From: Thermogemmatispora carboxidivorans
GTDB taxonomy: Bacteria > Chloroflexota > Ktedonobacteria > Ktedonobacterales > Ktedonobacteraceae
Reading direction: 5' to 3'
Length of the DNA: 64,000 nucleotides
NCBI RefSeq assembly: GCF_000702505.1
Contig: NZ_JNIM01000001.1
Span: 1,364,001-1,428,000, forward strand
Translations under genes and position numbers: made by a program
In this document: piece after piece, positions 16,887-26,300 of the stretch
Layout of the letters: each line of letters starts with the position of its first letter
Numbering within the stretch: position 1 is the stretch's first letter
The notes under the pieces: model-generated
Told to the model about the DNA's origin: nothing
Databases searched by the model: none
Seen by the model: only the letters and a program-made list of their open reading frames with translations

Positions 16887-18497
16887 TTGGCGACGCAAGA
16901 TGAACTGGTACAGAAAGGGCTGCTTGAAGGGGATATAGATGTCGACCAAGCCGACGTTGACAAGCTGCACAAGAATGTCATTGGCCTACCTGGCGTGCTC
17001 TACTTCTGCATTGCCGGCTCGGCTCCCATCTCAGCCATGCTCTTCAACGTGCCACCCATAGCCCAGCAGGCAGGGGCGGCCTCCCCGCTGGTCTTCCTCC
17101 TCTCGGGGATAGGACTCCTGTTGCTAGGGGTCTCCATTGTCTATCTCTCGCGCCGGCTGACCTCTGCAGGTGGTTTTTACACCTGGGTTAGTCACAGCCT
17201 GGGAAAAGGTACGGCCTTCCAGGCGGGCTGGCTCATGATGGGCGGCTATGCTCTCTTTGAAGCGGCCCTGATGGGAGCCTTTGGCTCCTACACCAACAGC
17301 TCATTTGCAACCTATCTCCATCTCAATCTGCCTGGTGGGTGGGTGAGTTGGGCGCTCGTCGGAACGCTCCTCATTTTCCTTCTCTCCTACTTTGACGTCA
17401 AATGGTCAGTCGTTGCCATGGCCCCTTTCCTGATCCTGGAGATCAGTGTACTCGTTATCCTCGACCTGGTGATCTGCCTGCGCGGAGGAGTAAGCGGCCA
17501 TGACCTGCTGCACACCTTCAGTGTGGCGGGGGCAGACCTCAAAGGGGCGGCGCCAGGGGGAGTGCTTGGCATTGGGATCGGCATGGCCTTGGGAGTCTGG
17601 TCCTGGGTAGGCTTCGAAGCAGGAGCCGTCTACGGAGAAGAGGCTCGCAACCCACGTCTGGCAGTCCCAGTTGCCATCTTCAGCGTGGTAGCTTTCCTGA
17701 TCATCCTCTATGTCTGGACGTCCTACTCAGCTACCATTGGCTACGGCTGGCAACATGCCGTCGATCAGTTTGCCGCCAATCCCAGCACCGCCTATTACAC
17801 CCTGGCCACAAACTACGTTGGCGGCTGGTTGCAGGCCCTGATGATCATCGCCATCAGCACCAGTGCCTTAGCCTGCGGTCTGGCCTTTCACAATGGCATG
17901 GTGCGCTACCTCTACGCTATGGGGCGGGAGGGCATCCTGCCACCTCTCTTTGGGAAGACACACTCCCGCTATCGCAGCCCCCATATTGCCATTGTGGCGC
18001 AGTCGCTCTTTACCTGTCTACTGATTGCCTTCTTCGCTCTGGTGACGCAGAAGCCGGGGACAGGTAACTATGGTTTCGGCCTGTCAGGCAACGGCTATCA
18101 GCAGGTAGATGGGCTGGCTCCTTATGCCTGGCTTGCCACGGCTGGGACAATCGCCTTCATTATCGTTTACATCATGGTCAACCTGGCGGCCCCCCTCTTT
18201 GCCTGGCGCTTTGACCGCTCCAGCTTTGGGATCTTGCGCCATGTTGTGGCTCCGCTGCTCAGCTCGGCGGTTCTGCTCATCCCACTGGCCTCCTTTATCA
18301 TGCCCGCGATCCCTGGTCCAGTCGGCGCCTTCTTCACAACGCTGGGTTTTGCTCCCACGCCCTTCCCAACCAATATCTTGCCGCTCTTTGTCCTGGCCTG
18401 GATCATCTGTGGCCTGCTGTACGCGAATTATCTGGCGCGCCGCGATCCAGAGCGCTATGAGAAGATGGGACGTATCGTGCGCGGCGATGTCGCCTAG
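16887..18497 (+). CDS. APC-superfamily amino acid permease
   Basis: 536 aa from TTG 16887, chosen because GGAGGTG lies five bases upstream; the frame is open back to 16785 but that extra sequence is unlike the family. About twelve membrane helices start at VIGLPGVLYFCIAGSAPISA. Family features include the unwound first helix (GSAPIS), a glycine-rich third helix (FYTWVSHSLGKGTAFQAGW), and VWSWVGFEAGAVYGEEARNP, the conserved helix-6 stretch of APC transporters. It should import an amino acid or related amine by cation symport; the substrate cannot be told. A hairpin follows the gene. Confidence 0.9.
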   Translation: MATQDELVQKGLLEGDIDVDQADVDKLHKNVIGLPGVLYFCIAGSAPISAMLFNVPPIAQQAGAASPLVFLLSGIGLLLLGVSIVYLSRRLTSAGGFYTWVSHSLGKGTAFQAGWLMMGGYALFEAALMGAFGSYTNSSFATYLHLNLPGGWVSWALVGTLLIFLLSYFDVKWSVVAMAPFLILEISVLVILDLVICLRGGVSGHDLLHTFSVAGADLKGAAPGGVLGIGIGMALGVWSWVGFEAGAVYGEEARNPRLAVPVAIFSVVAFLIILYVWTSYSATIGYGWQHAVDQFAANPSTAYYTLATNYVGGWLQALMIIAISTSALACGLAFHNGMVRYLYAMGREGILPPLFGKTHSRYRSPHIAIVAQSLFTCLLIAFFALVTQKPGTGNYGFGLSGNGYQQVDGLAPYAWLATAGTIAFIIVYIMVNLAAPLFAWRFDRSSFGILRHVVAPLLSSAVLLIPLASFIMPAIPGPVGAFFTTLGFAPTPFPTNILPLFVLAWIICGLLYANYLARRDPERYEKMGRIVRGDVA

Positions 18498-18859
18498 CCT
18501 GCAGGGTCAACAGAGCGACGTCTCTGCCTGCCCCTGTAGCAAACTGTGACCCACCCATCCAGCCCCAGCTCTTGAGGCCAGGAGAGTGACTGACTGTCTC
18601 AAAACAGCCTCTCCTGGCCTGCTCTCTCCCTTCTCATCTTGTTGATAGATATAATGAATTTCTTCTATTTATAGCTAAATGTGGCCAATCTTGTGTTATT
18701 TTGCTTGAAAAAAACAAATAAAGCAGTAAACTCAGCGTAGAGAAGAGCGGACCCATCACCAGCTAGCCGGGGGAGAGGAAAGAAGAAGAAGAGCGGGGTG
18801 AGGGTGGCGGAATCGCTGCCGGCGCGGGTGGGAAGGTTCTGGTCAGGGGGAGAAAACTC
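18498..18859. other. Gap between two APC permease genes
   Basis: Contains the hairpin at 18575-18620 and then an AT-rich patch with TATAAT at 18650-18655, a likely -10 box for the second permease, without a good -35. The remaining leader of ~200 bases ends in GGGGGAG before the ATG at 18860. Confidence 0.4.
18575..18620 (+). terminator. Terminator-like hairpin after the APC permease
   Basis: AGGCCAGGAGAG (18575-18586) pairs perfectly with CTCTCCTGGCCT (18609-18620), a 12-bp stem. The tail is pyrimidine-rich (GCTCTCTCCCTTCTC) but has no pure T-run. Confidence 0.5.
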
Positions 18860-20353
18860 ATGGCACTCTATTCGGAGAGGGGCAAGTGGCACAGCGCTCA
18901 AGAGCAGTTGGCCTCAGAAGAATACGTCGTCAAAGCCATGCCGGCGGTGCTGGGCACCCTTGAAATGACTGCCTTTTTTATCGTCATTGTCTTCTTCATT
19001 ACCAACTGCAACACGGCGAGTACGGCGGGCCCGGCGGCGCTCACCTACCTGGTGATCGGGGCCTTCGTCTTCTTTCTGCCCAGTGTCATCGCCACAGCCC
19101 AGCTGGGGGTCATGTTTCCGTACGAAGGATCGCTCTATAACTGGACCCACAAAGCCTTTGGAGGCTATTGGAGCTTCTTCGCGGCTTTTTGCGCCTGGTT
19201 CCCGGGTGTTCTTGTGATGGTCAGTGCGGCGAATAATGTTCTGGCCTTTATTCAGGGACTGAATCGTCAGTGGGTGATGCTGCCCTGGCAGCAAGGACTG
19301 ATCATCATTGGCACGCTGGCGCTTGCCGGCCTGCTGGCGCTCCAGCGTTTTCGCACGGTAGCGAATGTCATCCTGGCGGCGGCGGGTGCCATTATGGCTG
19401 CGCTGGTCATTCTGGGGGGAGCGGCTGCCTGGTGGCTGCTCAGTGGGCATGCTCCCCTGAGCGACTTTGGCGAGCTAGGGGCCTGGCTGCCTGCTCTCGC
19501 TCCGCGTGGTGGGAACATTGCCACCTTTGGCCTGGTCATTCTAGCCTATCTTGGGGCCGAGACGCCGCTCAACATGGCCGGTGAGATCAAGCACCGGCGT
19601 GTAATCACGCGCCACCTCTGCTGGGGGCCGTTGATCGTGCTGCTCGGCTATCTGATCGCCACGACAGCCTTGCTTGTCGTCGAGGGGCCGACCAGTGGCG
19701 CTCTGCTGCCGGCCCTGGTCGCCACTGTTGACCTCAGCCTTGGCAAGATCGCTGGCAACCTCATGGCTGTTTGCCTGATCATCTTTTTCTTCACTGCTAT
19801 TGTTGCTTACAACTGCAGCTATGCTCGCCTACTGCTGGTGGCGGGAATTGATCAACGCCTCCCTGCTGGCGTGGGGCGTCTCAGTCGCAACCGTATCCCG
19901 GCCAGGGCCATCCTCTTCCAGACCATCGTGGCGATCATGCTCACCGCCCTCATCTTCATCGTGGCTCCGCTGGTGGTACACGTTGGCTCTCCTGCCGACC
20001 TGACGACTGAAGTCTACAATGTAATGCTCGCCTCTTCGACACTGGTCTGGGCGACCTCTGCCTCATTTCTCTTTGCCAACCTGATCATGCTGGCCCTGCG
20101 CAATCGAAAAGCATTCCACGCTCAGCTGATCCTTCCGGCGCCGGTCCTCTGGGGAAGCGTCGTGCTCGGTCTCCTCTCATCGCTGTTTGCTGTCGTCGAT
20201 TCCCTTATTTTCTCCTGGATTCCGGCTCTCATTCCCAATAGTAGCTGGTGGTACATCATCGGAGGCGTGACCTGCTTCTGCCTCATTATCGCGGCCATCG
20301 GTAGCATGTTCGCCGCCAGTGAAGCTGACTGGCAGGGCTTGAGCGGTGAGTAG
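18860..20353 (+). CDS. APC-superfamily amino acid permease
   Basis: 497 aa, ATG after GGGGGAGAAA. About twelve to thirteen helices. The first is MPAVLGTLEMTAFFIVIVFF, followed by NTASTAGPAALTYLVIGAF and the loop LGVMFPYEGSLYNWTHKAFG, which matches the helix 2-3 region of glutamate/GABA-type APC carriers (..PSEGGLYVWV..). Helix six contains ILAYLGAETPLNMAGEIKH, the conserved E-rich segment. It is only distantly similar to the permease encoded upstream and the two are separated by a terminator-like hairpin, so they probably have different substrates and control. Substrate unknown. Confidence 0.88.
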   Translation: MALYSERGKWHSAQEQLASEEYVVKAMPAVLGTLEMTAFFIVIVFFITNCNTASTAGPAALTYLVIGAFVFFLPSVIATAQLGVMFPYEGSLYNWTHKAFGGYWSFFAAFCAWFPGVLVMVSAANNVLAFIQGLNRQWVMLPWQQGLIIIGTLALAGLLALQRFRTVANVILAAAGAIMAALVILGGAAAWWLLSGHAPLSDFGELGAWLPALAPRGGNIATFGLVILAYLGAETPLNMAGEIKHRRVITRHLCWGPLIVLLGYLIATTALLVVEGPTSGALLPALVATVDLSLGKIAGNLMAVCLIIFFFTAIVAYNCSYARLLLVAGIDQRLPAGVGRLSRNRIPARAILFQTIVAIMLTALIFIVAPLVVHVGSPADLTTEVYNVMLASSTLVWATSASFLFANLIMLALRNRKAFHAQLILPAPVLWGSVVLGLLSSLFAVVDSLIFSWIPALIPNSSWWYIIGGVTCFCLIIAAIGSMFAASEADWQGLSGE

Positions 20354-20610
20354 TTCGCCAACAGGAATGGGGAGAGGAGAAGAACCTCCGCCATCTCTCC
20401 CTTACGTGGGGGCTGGGGCCAGGCGGGCGTCTGTCTGAGCTGGCCTAGCTCCCTGTCTGCGGCGCGGCGGTGTGTGTCTACTGCGACTTGCACCTGCAGC
20501 GGTCAGCTAGGAGAAGCGAGTTTCCGGTGAACGAAGAGGCAGGGGAAGCCGTGCTGTAAGGCGAAGCCTGGAGTGGCGAGCAAAGGAACCAGCAGCGATC
20601 TAAAAAAAAG

Positions 20611-20682
20611 AGCCGGTGGTCGGACTCGAACCGACGGCCTGCGCATTACGAGGGCGCTGCTCTACCACTGAGCTACACCGGC
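20611..20682 (-). tRNA. tRNA-Thr (anticodon CGT)
   Basis: 72 nt on the minus strand. Acceptor arms GCCGGTG and CACCGGC pair perfectly; the D arm is GCTC-AGTGGTA-GAGC and the T arm GTCGG-TTCGAGT-CCGAC. The anticodon loop CTCGTAA gives CGT (Thr). The base pair closing the anticodon loop is C:T, a mismatch. CCA is not encoded. A run of eight T on the transcribed strand follows directly and may end transcription. Confidence 0.95.
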
Positions 20683-21108
20683 TAGCAATGGGGCAGCAAA
20701 GGACTGCACCTTCCGCCCCTGACTACTCCAGACCGAACTAGCCACCTGGGCTATTGCTGCCTCTGATTATACCCCTCATCTCGAGCGGCTGTCAAGCACC
20801 AGTTTTGGGCCGAGGCCGGGGGTGGCGGGCCGCGCGCAGGCGCCGGAAGTGGCTGGCAGTGCGGTGGAGATGCATGCCGGCAGAAAGGCTATCCGCTTCG
20901 ATCGGCGCGAGCGTCCTCATTCCCGGGAGCGGGAGGCTCCGCGGGTCGGAAGAAGACAGGTCGGGGTGAGCGCGAGCCAGAATAGTACTCTCTGAAAGAG
21001 TAGTGCCTCTTGCGGAGCTGGTGCGTCTCTATCGAAGGAGGAGTGTAGTGCTTATTCTATCGAAAAGAGATGGTTGTCTCTTTGCCGAGAGTAGTGGCAG
21101 GCTGACCT
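20683..21108. other. Gap between tRNA-Thr and receiver-domain gene
   Basis: Besides the minus-strand tRNA promoter at 20766-20795 I see no gene or RNA. The stretch 20800-20960 is very GC-rich with short self-complementary segments but no terminator. No consensus promoter was found for the receiver gene at 21109. Confidence 0.4.
20766..20795 (-). promoter_or_regulatory. Promoter of tRNA-Thr
   Basis: On the minus strand TTGACA (20795-20790), 18-bp spacer, TATAAT (20771-20766); both boxes are exact consensus. Transcription would start near 20758, about 75 bases before the tRNA. Confidence 0.8.
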
Positions 21109-21498
21109 ATGAAGGAAAGCAAGACGGTGCTGATTATAGATGACGATCGTGACGTCAGTGAGCTGTTGCAAATGGTCATTCTTGAGCGCACGACCTATCG
21201 CCCGCTGTGGATCGGGGAGAGCGAGCTGACGCTCTATGCCGCCCCGCATGTCAGGCCGGCGCTGATCCTGTTAGACTATCGGCTGCCGCGTATGCATGGT
21301 CTAGAGCTGTATGATCGTCTGCAGGAGATTGAGACCATGCGCAACGTACCTACGGTGCTCATCACAGCCTGGAATGACCTACCGCTTGAAGAGCTACGCC
21401 GTCGCGGTATCTATCTCTTGCGCAAACCTTTTGATCTAGAGGAGCTCCTCCAGCTAATGGCGATGCTGTTACCTGGTGCAGTGTCTCCCGGGCCTTGA
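21109..21498 (+). CDS. Single-domain response regulator (receiver only)
   Basis: 129 aa, only a CheY-like receiver. The acidic pocket is in VLIIDDDRDVSEL, the phospho-acceptor Asp in LILLDYRLPRMHGLELYD, the conserved Thr in VLITAWN and the Lys in LLRKPFDLEELL. With no output domain it must act through protein contact, possibly as a phosphate relay for one of the orphan kinases in the window (inference). Its last 137 bases overlap the 3' end of the HD-GYP gene on the opposite strand. Confidence 0.9.
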   Translation: MKESKTVLIIDDDRDVSELLQMVILERTTYRPLWIGESELTLYAAPHVRPALILLDYRLPRMHGLELYDRLQEIETMRNVPTVLITAWNDLPLEELRRRGIYLLRKPFDLEELLQLMAMLLPGAVSPGP

Positions 21499-22255
21499 AG
21501 ACCAGAGCAAAAAGCTCAACCAGGGTGGGATCAAACTGGGTACCGGCATGGCGGCGAAGCTCCGTTAAGGCCTGGAGGGGAGAGCGTGGCGCCTGGTAAC
21601 TGCGCCCGCTGGTCATGACGGCAAAAGCATCGCTGATCGCAATCAGACGAGAGCCGAGAGGGATCGCCTCGCCGGCCAGTCCGGTTGGATAGCCGTGGCC
21701 ATCCCAGCGCTCGTGATGGTGGTAAACGGCTTGCACCATCACCTGGGGAGCTTGCAGACGGCTCAGGAGCAAGGCCCCTTTCAAGCAATGAGTGCGGATC
21801 TGAGCGAACTCCTCTGCGGTTAACGCTGTCGCTTTATGGAGGAGCTGTCTGGGCAGCGCCAGTTTGCCGAGGTCGTGGAAAAGAGCGGCCAACTCAATCA
21901 CGATACTTTCATGCGCTGACAGGCGGAGAGCCTGCAGGAGAGGTGCTGTAAGCAAGTAGACGTCCAGCGAGTGATGATAGAGCTGCCCGTCGTGTTCGCG
22001 CAGCAATCGAAGGAGATAAGCAAAGCCGCCAGCCGGGAGCGGTGGCTCCTGCTGTGGAGAATCGCTAAGCCCTGGTTTGGTACCCACTGGCTCTAGGGTT
22101 GATTCCATTGACAAGGTCTCTTGATCGCTTGTGCGCCTGGCTCGCCGTTGCTGCCTCGCTCGTTCGCCAGCAGCGTTGCTGTCGCCGTTTGAGTGGTACC
22201 TCGTCATCTCGTATCCAGATTGGTCTGACAGGCTTTTCTTCGCTTGTCTAAGCAT
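21362..22255 (-). CDS. HD-GYP domain protein (probable c-di-GMP phosphodiesterase)
   Basis: 297 aa. About 75 low-complexity N-terminal residues precede an HD-GYP domain. It has the His in LYHHSLDVY, the HD pair in LAALFHDLGKLALP, the histidines of VYHHHERWDGHGYPTGLAGE with GYP intact, then SRLIAISDAFAVMTSGRSY. All metal-binding residues I can check are present, so hydrolysis of cyclic di-GMP is likely. The domain ends near FDPTLVELFALVF; the remaining ~45 residues are encoded antisense to the end of the receiver gene. The two convergent genes may form a signalling pair in which the receiver controls the phosphodiesterase (inference). Confidence 0.88.
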   Translation of the reverse strand: MLRQAKKSLSDQSGYEMTRYHSNGDSNAAGERARQQRRARRTSDQETLSMESTLEPVGTKPGLSDSPQQEPPLPAGGFAYLLRLLREHDGQLYHHSLDVYLLTAPLLQALRLSAHESIVIELAALFHDLGKLALPRQLLHKATALTAEEFAQIRTHCLKGALLLSRLQAPQVMVQAVYHHHERWDGHGYPTGLAGEAIPLGSRLIAISDAFAVMTSGRSYQAPRSPLQALTELRRHAGTQFDPTLVELFALVFKARETLHQVTASPLAGGAPLDQKVCARDRYRDGVALQAVGHSRL

Positions 22256-22578
22256 TCGCTCTTCTAAGAAAGATACGTTTCAGTCGGCGAAAAAGTTGAA
22301 GGTGGGGCGAGGGACGATAAGATGGAAGTAGCCGCTGGCGGTCCCGCGAAACCGGTGGCAGGGCGCTTAGCGGCTCTTTCTCCTCTCGACAAGGTGGCCC
22401 CGGTATGGTAATATGGGATCAAATTTGAAATCATCCGCCTGGGACAAGGAGCGAACGGGCTTGAGAAGGTCTTGCCTGCGCAGGAAATCAGGGCGAAGGA
22501 AGGGAAGCGGTTCCCGCTAACGGCGCCTCAAGAGACAAGTGTTCCCACCTGCGTCTGCTCCGTGTTTATCTGAAATCG
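22256..22578. other. Divergent intergenic region upstream of rdgB
   Basis: Holds a plus-strand promoter at 22386-22414 and a ~158-base leader before rdgB. No gene seen. Confidence 0.4.
22386..22414 (+). promoter_or_regulatory. Promoter upstream of rdgB
   Basis: TCGACA (22386-22391), 17-bp spacer, TAATAT (22409-22414). Each box differs from consensus by one or two bases. Confidence 0.5.
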
Positions 22579-23250
22579 ATGAAGCAACGCGAGACAAGCG
22601 ATCAACCCACTCAAGAGCCAAGGCGCTTGCTACTAGCGACTTCGAATGGCGCTAAGCTAGAAGAACTGCGCACGCTCTTCTCGGACCTGCCATTTCATGT
22701 AGTCTCGCCGGTAGACATTGGGCTGAGGCTGGAGGTAGAGGAGACCGGGCAAACGTTCCGCGAGAATGCCGAGCTAAAAGCGCGGGCCTATGCCAAAGCT
22801 TCGGGTCTGCTGGCCCTGGCTGACGATTCAGGTCTCGAGATCGATGCCCTGGGCGGTGCGCCTGGCGTCTATTCCGCGCGTTTTATGGGGCAGGAGACGC
22901 CCTACGAGGAGCGCTTCCGGTTTATCTTGCAGCGTCTGCAGGGACTTCCACCGGAGCAACGTACGGCGCGTTTCCGCTGTTGCATAGCCATTGCGGAGCC
23001 TTGGGGCTACTGCCGCACGGTTGAAGGGGTTGTAGAAGGCCAGATCGCCGAGGAGCCGCGCGGTAGCAACGGCTTTGGCTATGATCCAATTTTCCTCGTT
23101 CCTGAGCTTGGTAAGACCACAGCCGAGCTGTCCCCGGAGGAGAAGCATCGCATCAGTCACCGGGGAAGGGCGGCTCAACTGGCACGGAGACTGCTCGCAA
23201 GCTGGCCTCCCTTCGCTACTTCTGCCGACCTGCTCGACACTCTGCCTTAG
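22579..23250 (+). CDS. rdgB: Non-canonical purine NTP pyrophosphatase (RdgB/HAM1)
   Basis: 223 aa. The N-terminal LLLATSNGAKLEELRTLF is the substrate-binding SNN/K motif of the family. EETGQTFRENAELKARAYA and LALADDSGLEIDALGGAPGV carry the metal-binding and catalytic acidic residues, and GSNGFGYDPIFLVPELGKT plus SHRGRA give the base-recognition end. The enzyme removes ITP, dITP and XTP from the nucleotide pool by cutting them to monophosphates. The ribosome site before ATG 22579 is weak. It precedes the DnaQ/DinG-like gene on the same strand, a pairing that fits nucleic acid maintenance. Confidence 0.95.
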   Translation: MKQRETSDQPTQEPRRLLLATSNGAKLEELRTLFSDLPFHVVSPVDIGLRLEVEETGQTFRENAELKARAYAKASGLLALADDSGLEIDALGGAPGVYSARFMGQETPYEERFRFILQRLQGLPPEQRTARFRCCIAIAEPWGYCRTVEGVVEGQIAEEPRGSNGFGYDPIFLVPELGKTTAELSPEEKHRISHRGRAAQLARRLLASWPPFATSADLLDTLP

Positions 23251-23345
23251 CCTGGCCTTGCGGCTGGGAGAGCAGCGATCGCTGAGTACGCAAGCAAGCA
23301 GGTGAGCATAAGAGCGAGTGAGCAAGCAGGAGAGAAAGATTTCCT

Positions 23346-26300
23346 ATGGGGAAGAAGCCGCCTATCCGGGTCGCGCTTGATCTGGAAACAACCGGCCTGC
23401 ATGTAGAGCAAGATGCTATCCTCGAAGTGGCTGCGATCAAGTTCCAGGGCACGACGATCCTCGATCGTCTCGAAACGCTGGTGGCTCCGGGGCGCTCCAT
23501 CCCTTATCGGGTGCAGCGTCTGACAGGAATTACGCCGCGGCAGCTGATCGGGGTACCTTCGTTTGAGGCGATCGCTCGCAAGCTCCAGCAGTTTGTCGGC
23601 AGCTTTCCGATTGTTGGGCATAGCATCCCTTTTGATGTGAGCTTCTTACGCCGACAGGGACTGGCTTATCATAACCAGCTGATCGATACCTTCGAGCTGG
23701 CGTCGGTGCTGCTCCCCTCGTTGCCGAGCTACAGCCTGGGCTACGTGGCACGTTTCCTGGGGGTGCCCAGCTCTCCCGATCGTCATCGGGCGATGGCCGA
23801 TACTTTACTGGCCATGCATGTCTTTCTCGCCCTCTATGAGCGCCTGCAAGCAATAGATCTGGCCGCGCTTGAGGAGCTTGCCCATCTCGATGCCCCGCCC
23901 GATTGGCCGCTGCTGACCTTCTTTCGCCAAGAATTGCGCGAGCGTCAGCGCGAGCAAGGGCTGCAGCGCGGCTCCATTTGGGGCAACCTTGGTCAGCATT
24001 TCGCCACGCAGTTGGGCATGGACCCGCGGGTCCTCTCGTTTGCAGTAGCGCGCGCTGGCCCCCCGCTTCCTGCCCTGGCCCCGGAGACTGTGCCGCTCCC
24101 TGACGGGCACCCTCGTTCCCAGGCTCAGGCTCTCACCTTCTTCTCGCCGGAGGCTGTGCCTGACCTGCAGATCCTGCTTGAGGCCAGGCGCTCAGAGTGC
24201 GAACGTCAGCACCTCAATAACTATGCTGCCTTGCAGTATCAGCTGCAAGAGACCTTTGCTCGCTGTGGGACAGCCCTGGTCGAGACTACGCTCGGTAGTG
24301 ATGATTATGGGCCACTGCTGCTCACGGCTCTTGAGTGGCTCAAAAATGCCTCCAAGCAGACAGAGGCGGCCTCGCGACCCCTGCCTCGTCTGCTGATCGT
24401 CTGCGCTTCTACTCAGGCGGCCTATCGCATCAGAGATAGCTTGCTACCACGCCTCCAGGAGCAGCTAGGAGCGCGTTTCTCTGTGGCCTATCTGGCTGAA
24501 CGCGATGGCTATCTTTGTTTGCATCGTTGGTTTGGGGCCGCCCAAGTGCGGGTGGGAGGTGGGCCTCGTTCGGAGGAGGCTCGTGCTTTTGCAAAGTTTA
24601 CGCTGTGGGCCCAGGAGACGCTGACGGGTGAGCGTGGCGAGTTGACGCTCTTGCCCTACGAAGTTGCCAGCTGGGAACGCATCTGTTCGGGAAGCGAGCG
24701 CCTCGTAGCAAGCGATGAGCGCCTGGGCAGCATCTATGAGCGCTGTGCCTATCGTCGCAAGGGCTACTGCTTCTATCAACGAGCCGAGGAGCGCGTGCGG
24801 GCTGCCCAGATTGTGGTGACGACTCATGCGGGGCTGTTCGATGATCTCTCATCCTCCCATTCTCTCCTGTCTGAGATTCCCTATCGTCTCATTCTCGATG
24901 CTGATCTCCTCGAAGAGGAGTGGGCACGCCGTAGTGGGGTAGAACTGAGTCATGGACGCCTGCTAACGCTCCTGCAGACGCTCGGCATCGAGCTGCCCAA
25001 TGGGCGTTACCAGGGCCTGCTGGCGCTCGCGGCTCCTGCCTTGCGCGAGGAGGTTGCTCCGTCCGTCGCCACTCCCCTGAAGCTGGCATCCTCTTCTATG
25101 GTCACGCGGACCGAGCTGGATACGCGCCTGCTCTCCTGGTTCCAGGCCCTGCGCCAGGCCACTGGGGCAGCAAGTCACTTTTTCCTTGCGCTAACGCACT
25201 TGCTGGATGAGGCTTTGCATGCCCCTGCTGCCAACCAGAGTTCTCGCCATGAGCGTGGGCGCTCCCAGGGGACACGCAATCAGGGCCAGACGGCCCGCTT
25301 CGCCGAACGCCTTGACCAGGCCCTGCGCCTCCAGCGCTCCCTCCTCAATCTGGAGAGTTGGGATGAGGCGGCCCATGCCTGGCGTCAGCTGTCGCAGCGT
25401 CTACAGGCGGTGATTGAGCTGTCTCAGGAGGCTGAACGCTTGCTGCTGATGGGCAACCGCAGCAGAGCGCGCCAGGAGCGACCGGGGCTGTTAAGCGATG
25501 CCCTGGCGGCAGAGTTTGCCATGAGCGCTCAGCGACTGCGCGTTCTGAAAGAGCAGGGGGACCAGGCTTTTGCCCTCACGGAAGGGGAGATGGTCTACTG
25601 GCTGCGAGTTCCGCCAGCCCCTGGGCATCCGCAGCCTCGCGGTTTAGAGAGCGCGCCGGCGGCCCCGCTCGTGGAGCAGCCGCTGGAGCATGCCCCGGCC
25701 ATCTACGGTCAGCCGATTCAGGTTGCGCCCATGCTGAAGCGGCTGCTATTCCTTCCGCAGCGGGCGACTATCCTGGCGGGCGTGGCCTTAGCGGTCGCCG
25801 GCGACTTCTCTTTCGTACGGGGCCGGCTGGCGCTGGAGATGGAGCATTGCCCAGCCTATTCGCTCGAAGGCGATCGCTGTGCTCAGACGCTGCTCTATAT
25901 TCCTAATGATGTCCCTGAGCCAAATATGCCCCAGTATCAGCGGCGCCTTGACGAGGCCATTCTGCAAATGGCCGAAGCATTAGAGGGCCAGATCCTGGTC
26001 TTGTTCACCTCTCACGCCGCCCTGCGCAATTCATACTCTTTCATCAAGGCCACCCTGGAGACGCGCGATATCCTTCTCCTTGGTCATGGCATCGATGGCT
26101 CACCGCGTCAGCTCTGGCAGATCTTCGCAGAGCAGCCGCGGGTAATGCTCTTTGGGGCGGGAGGTTTCTGGGAGGGAGTCGAAGAGCTACCAACGCTGCC
26201 CTCTTGCCTGTTTATCACCCGGCTGCCGATGCCGGCTCTCAATGATCCTCCTCTGGCAGCACGCGCCGAGCAGTATGCCGACCAGCTCCATCAAATGACC

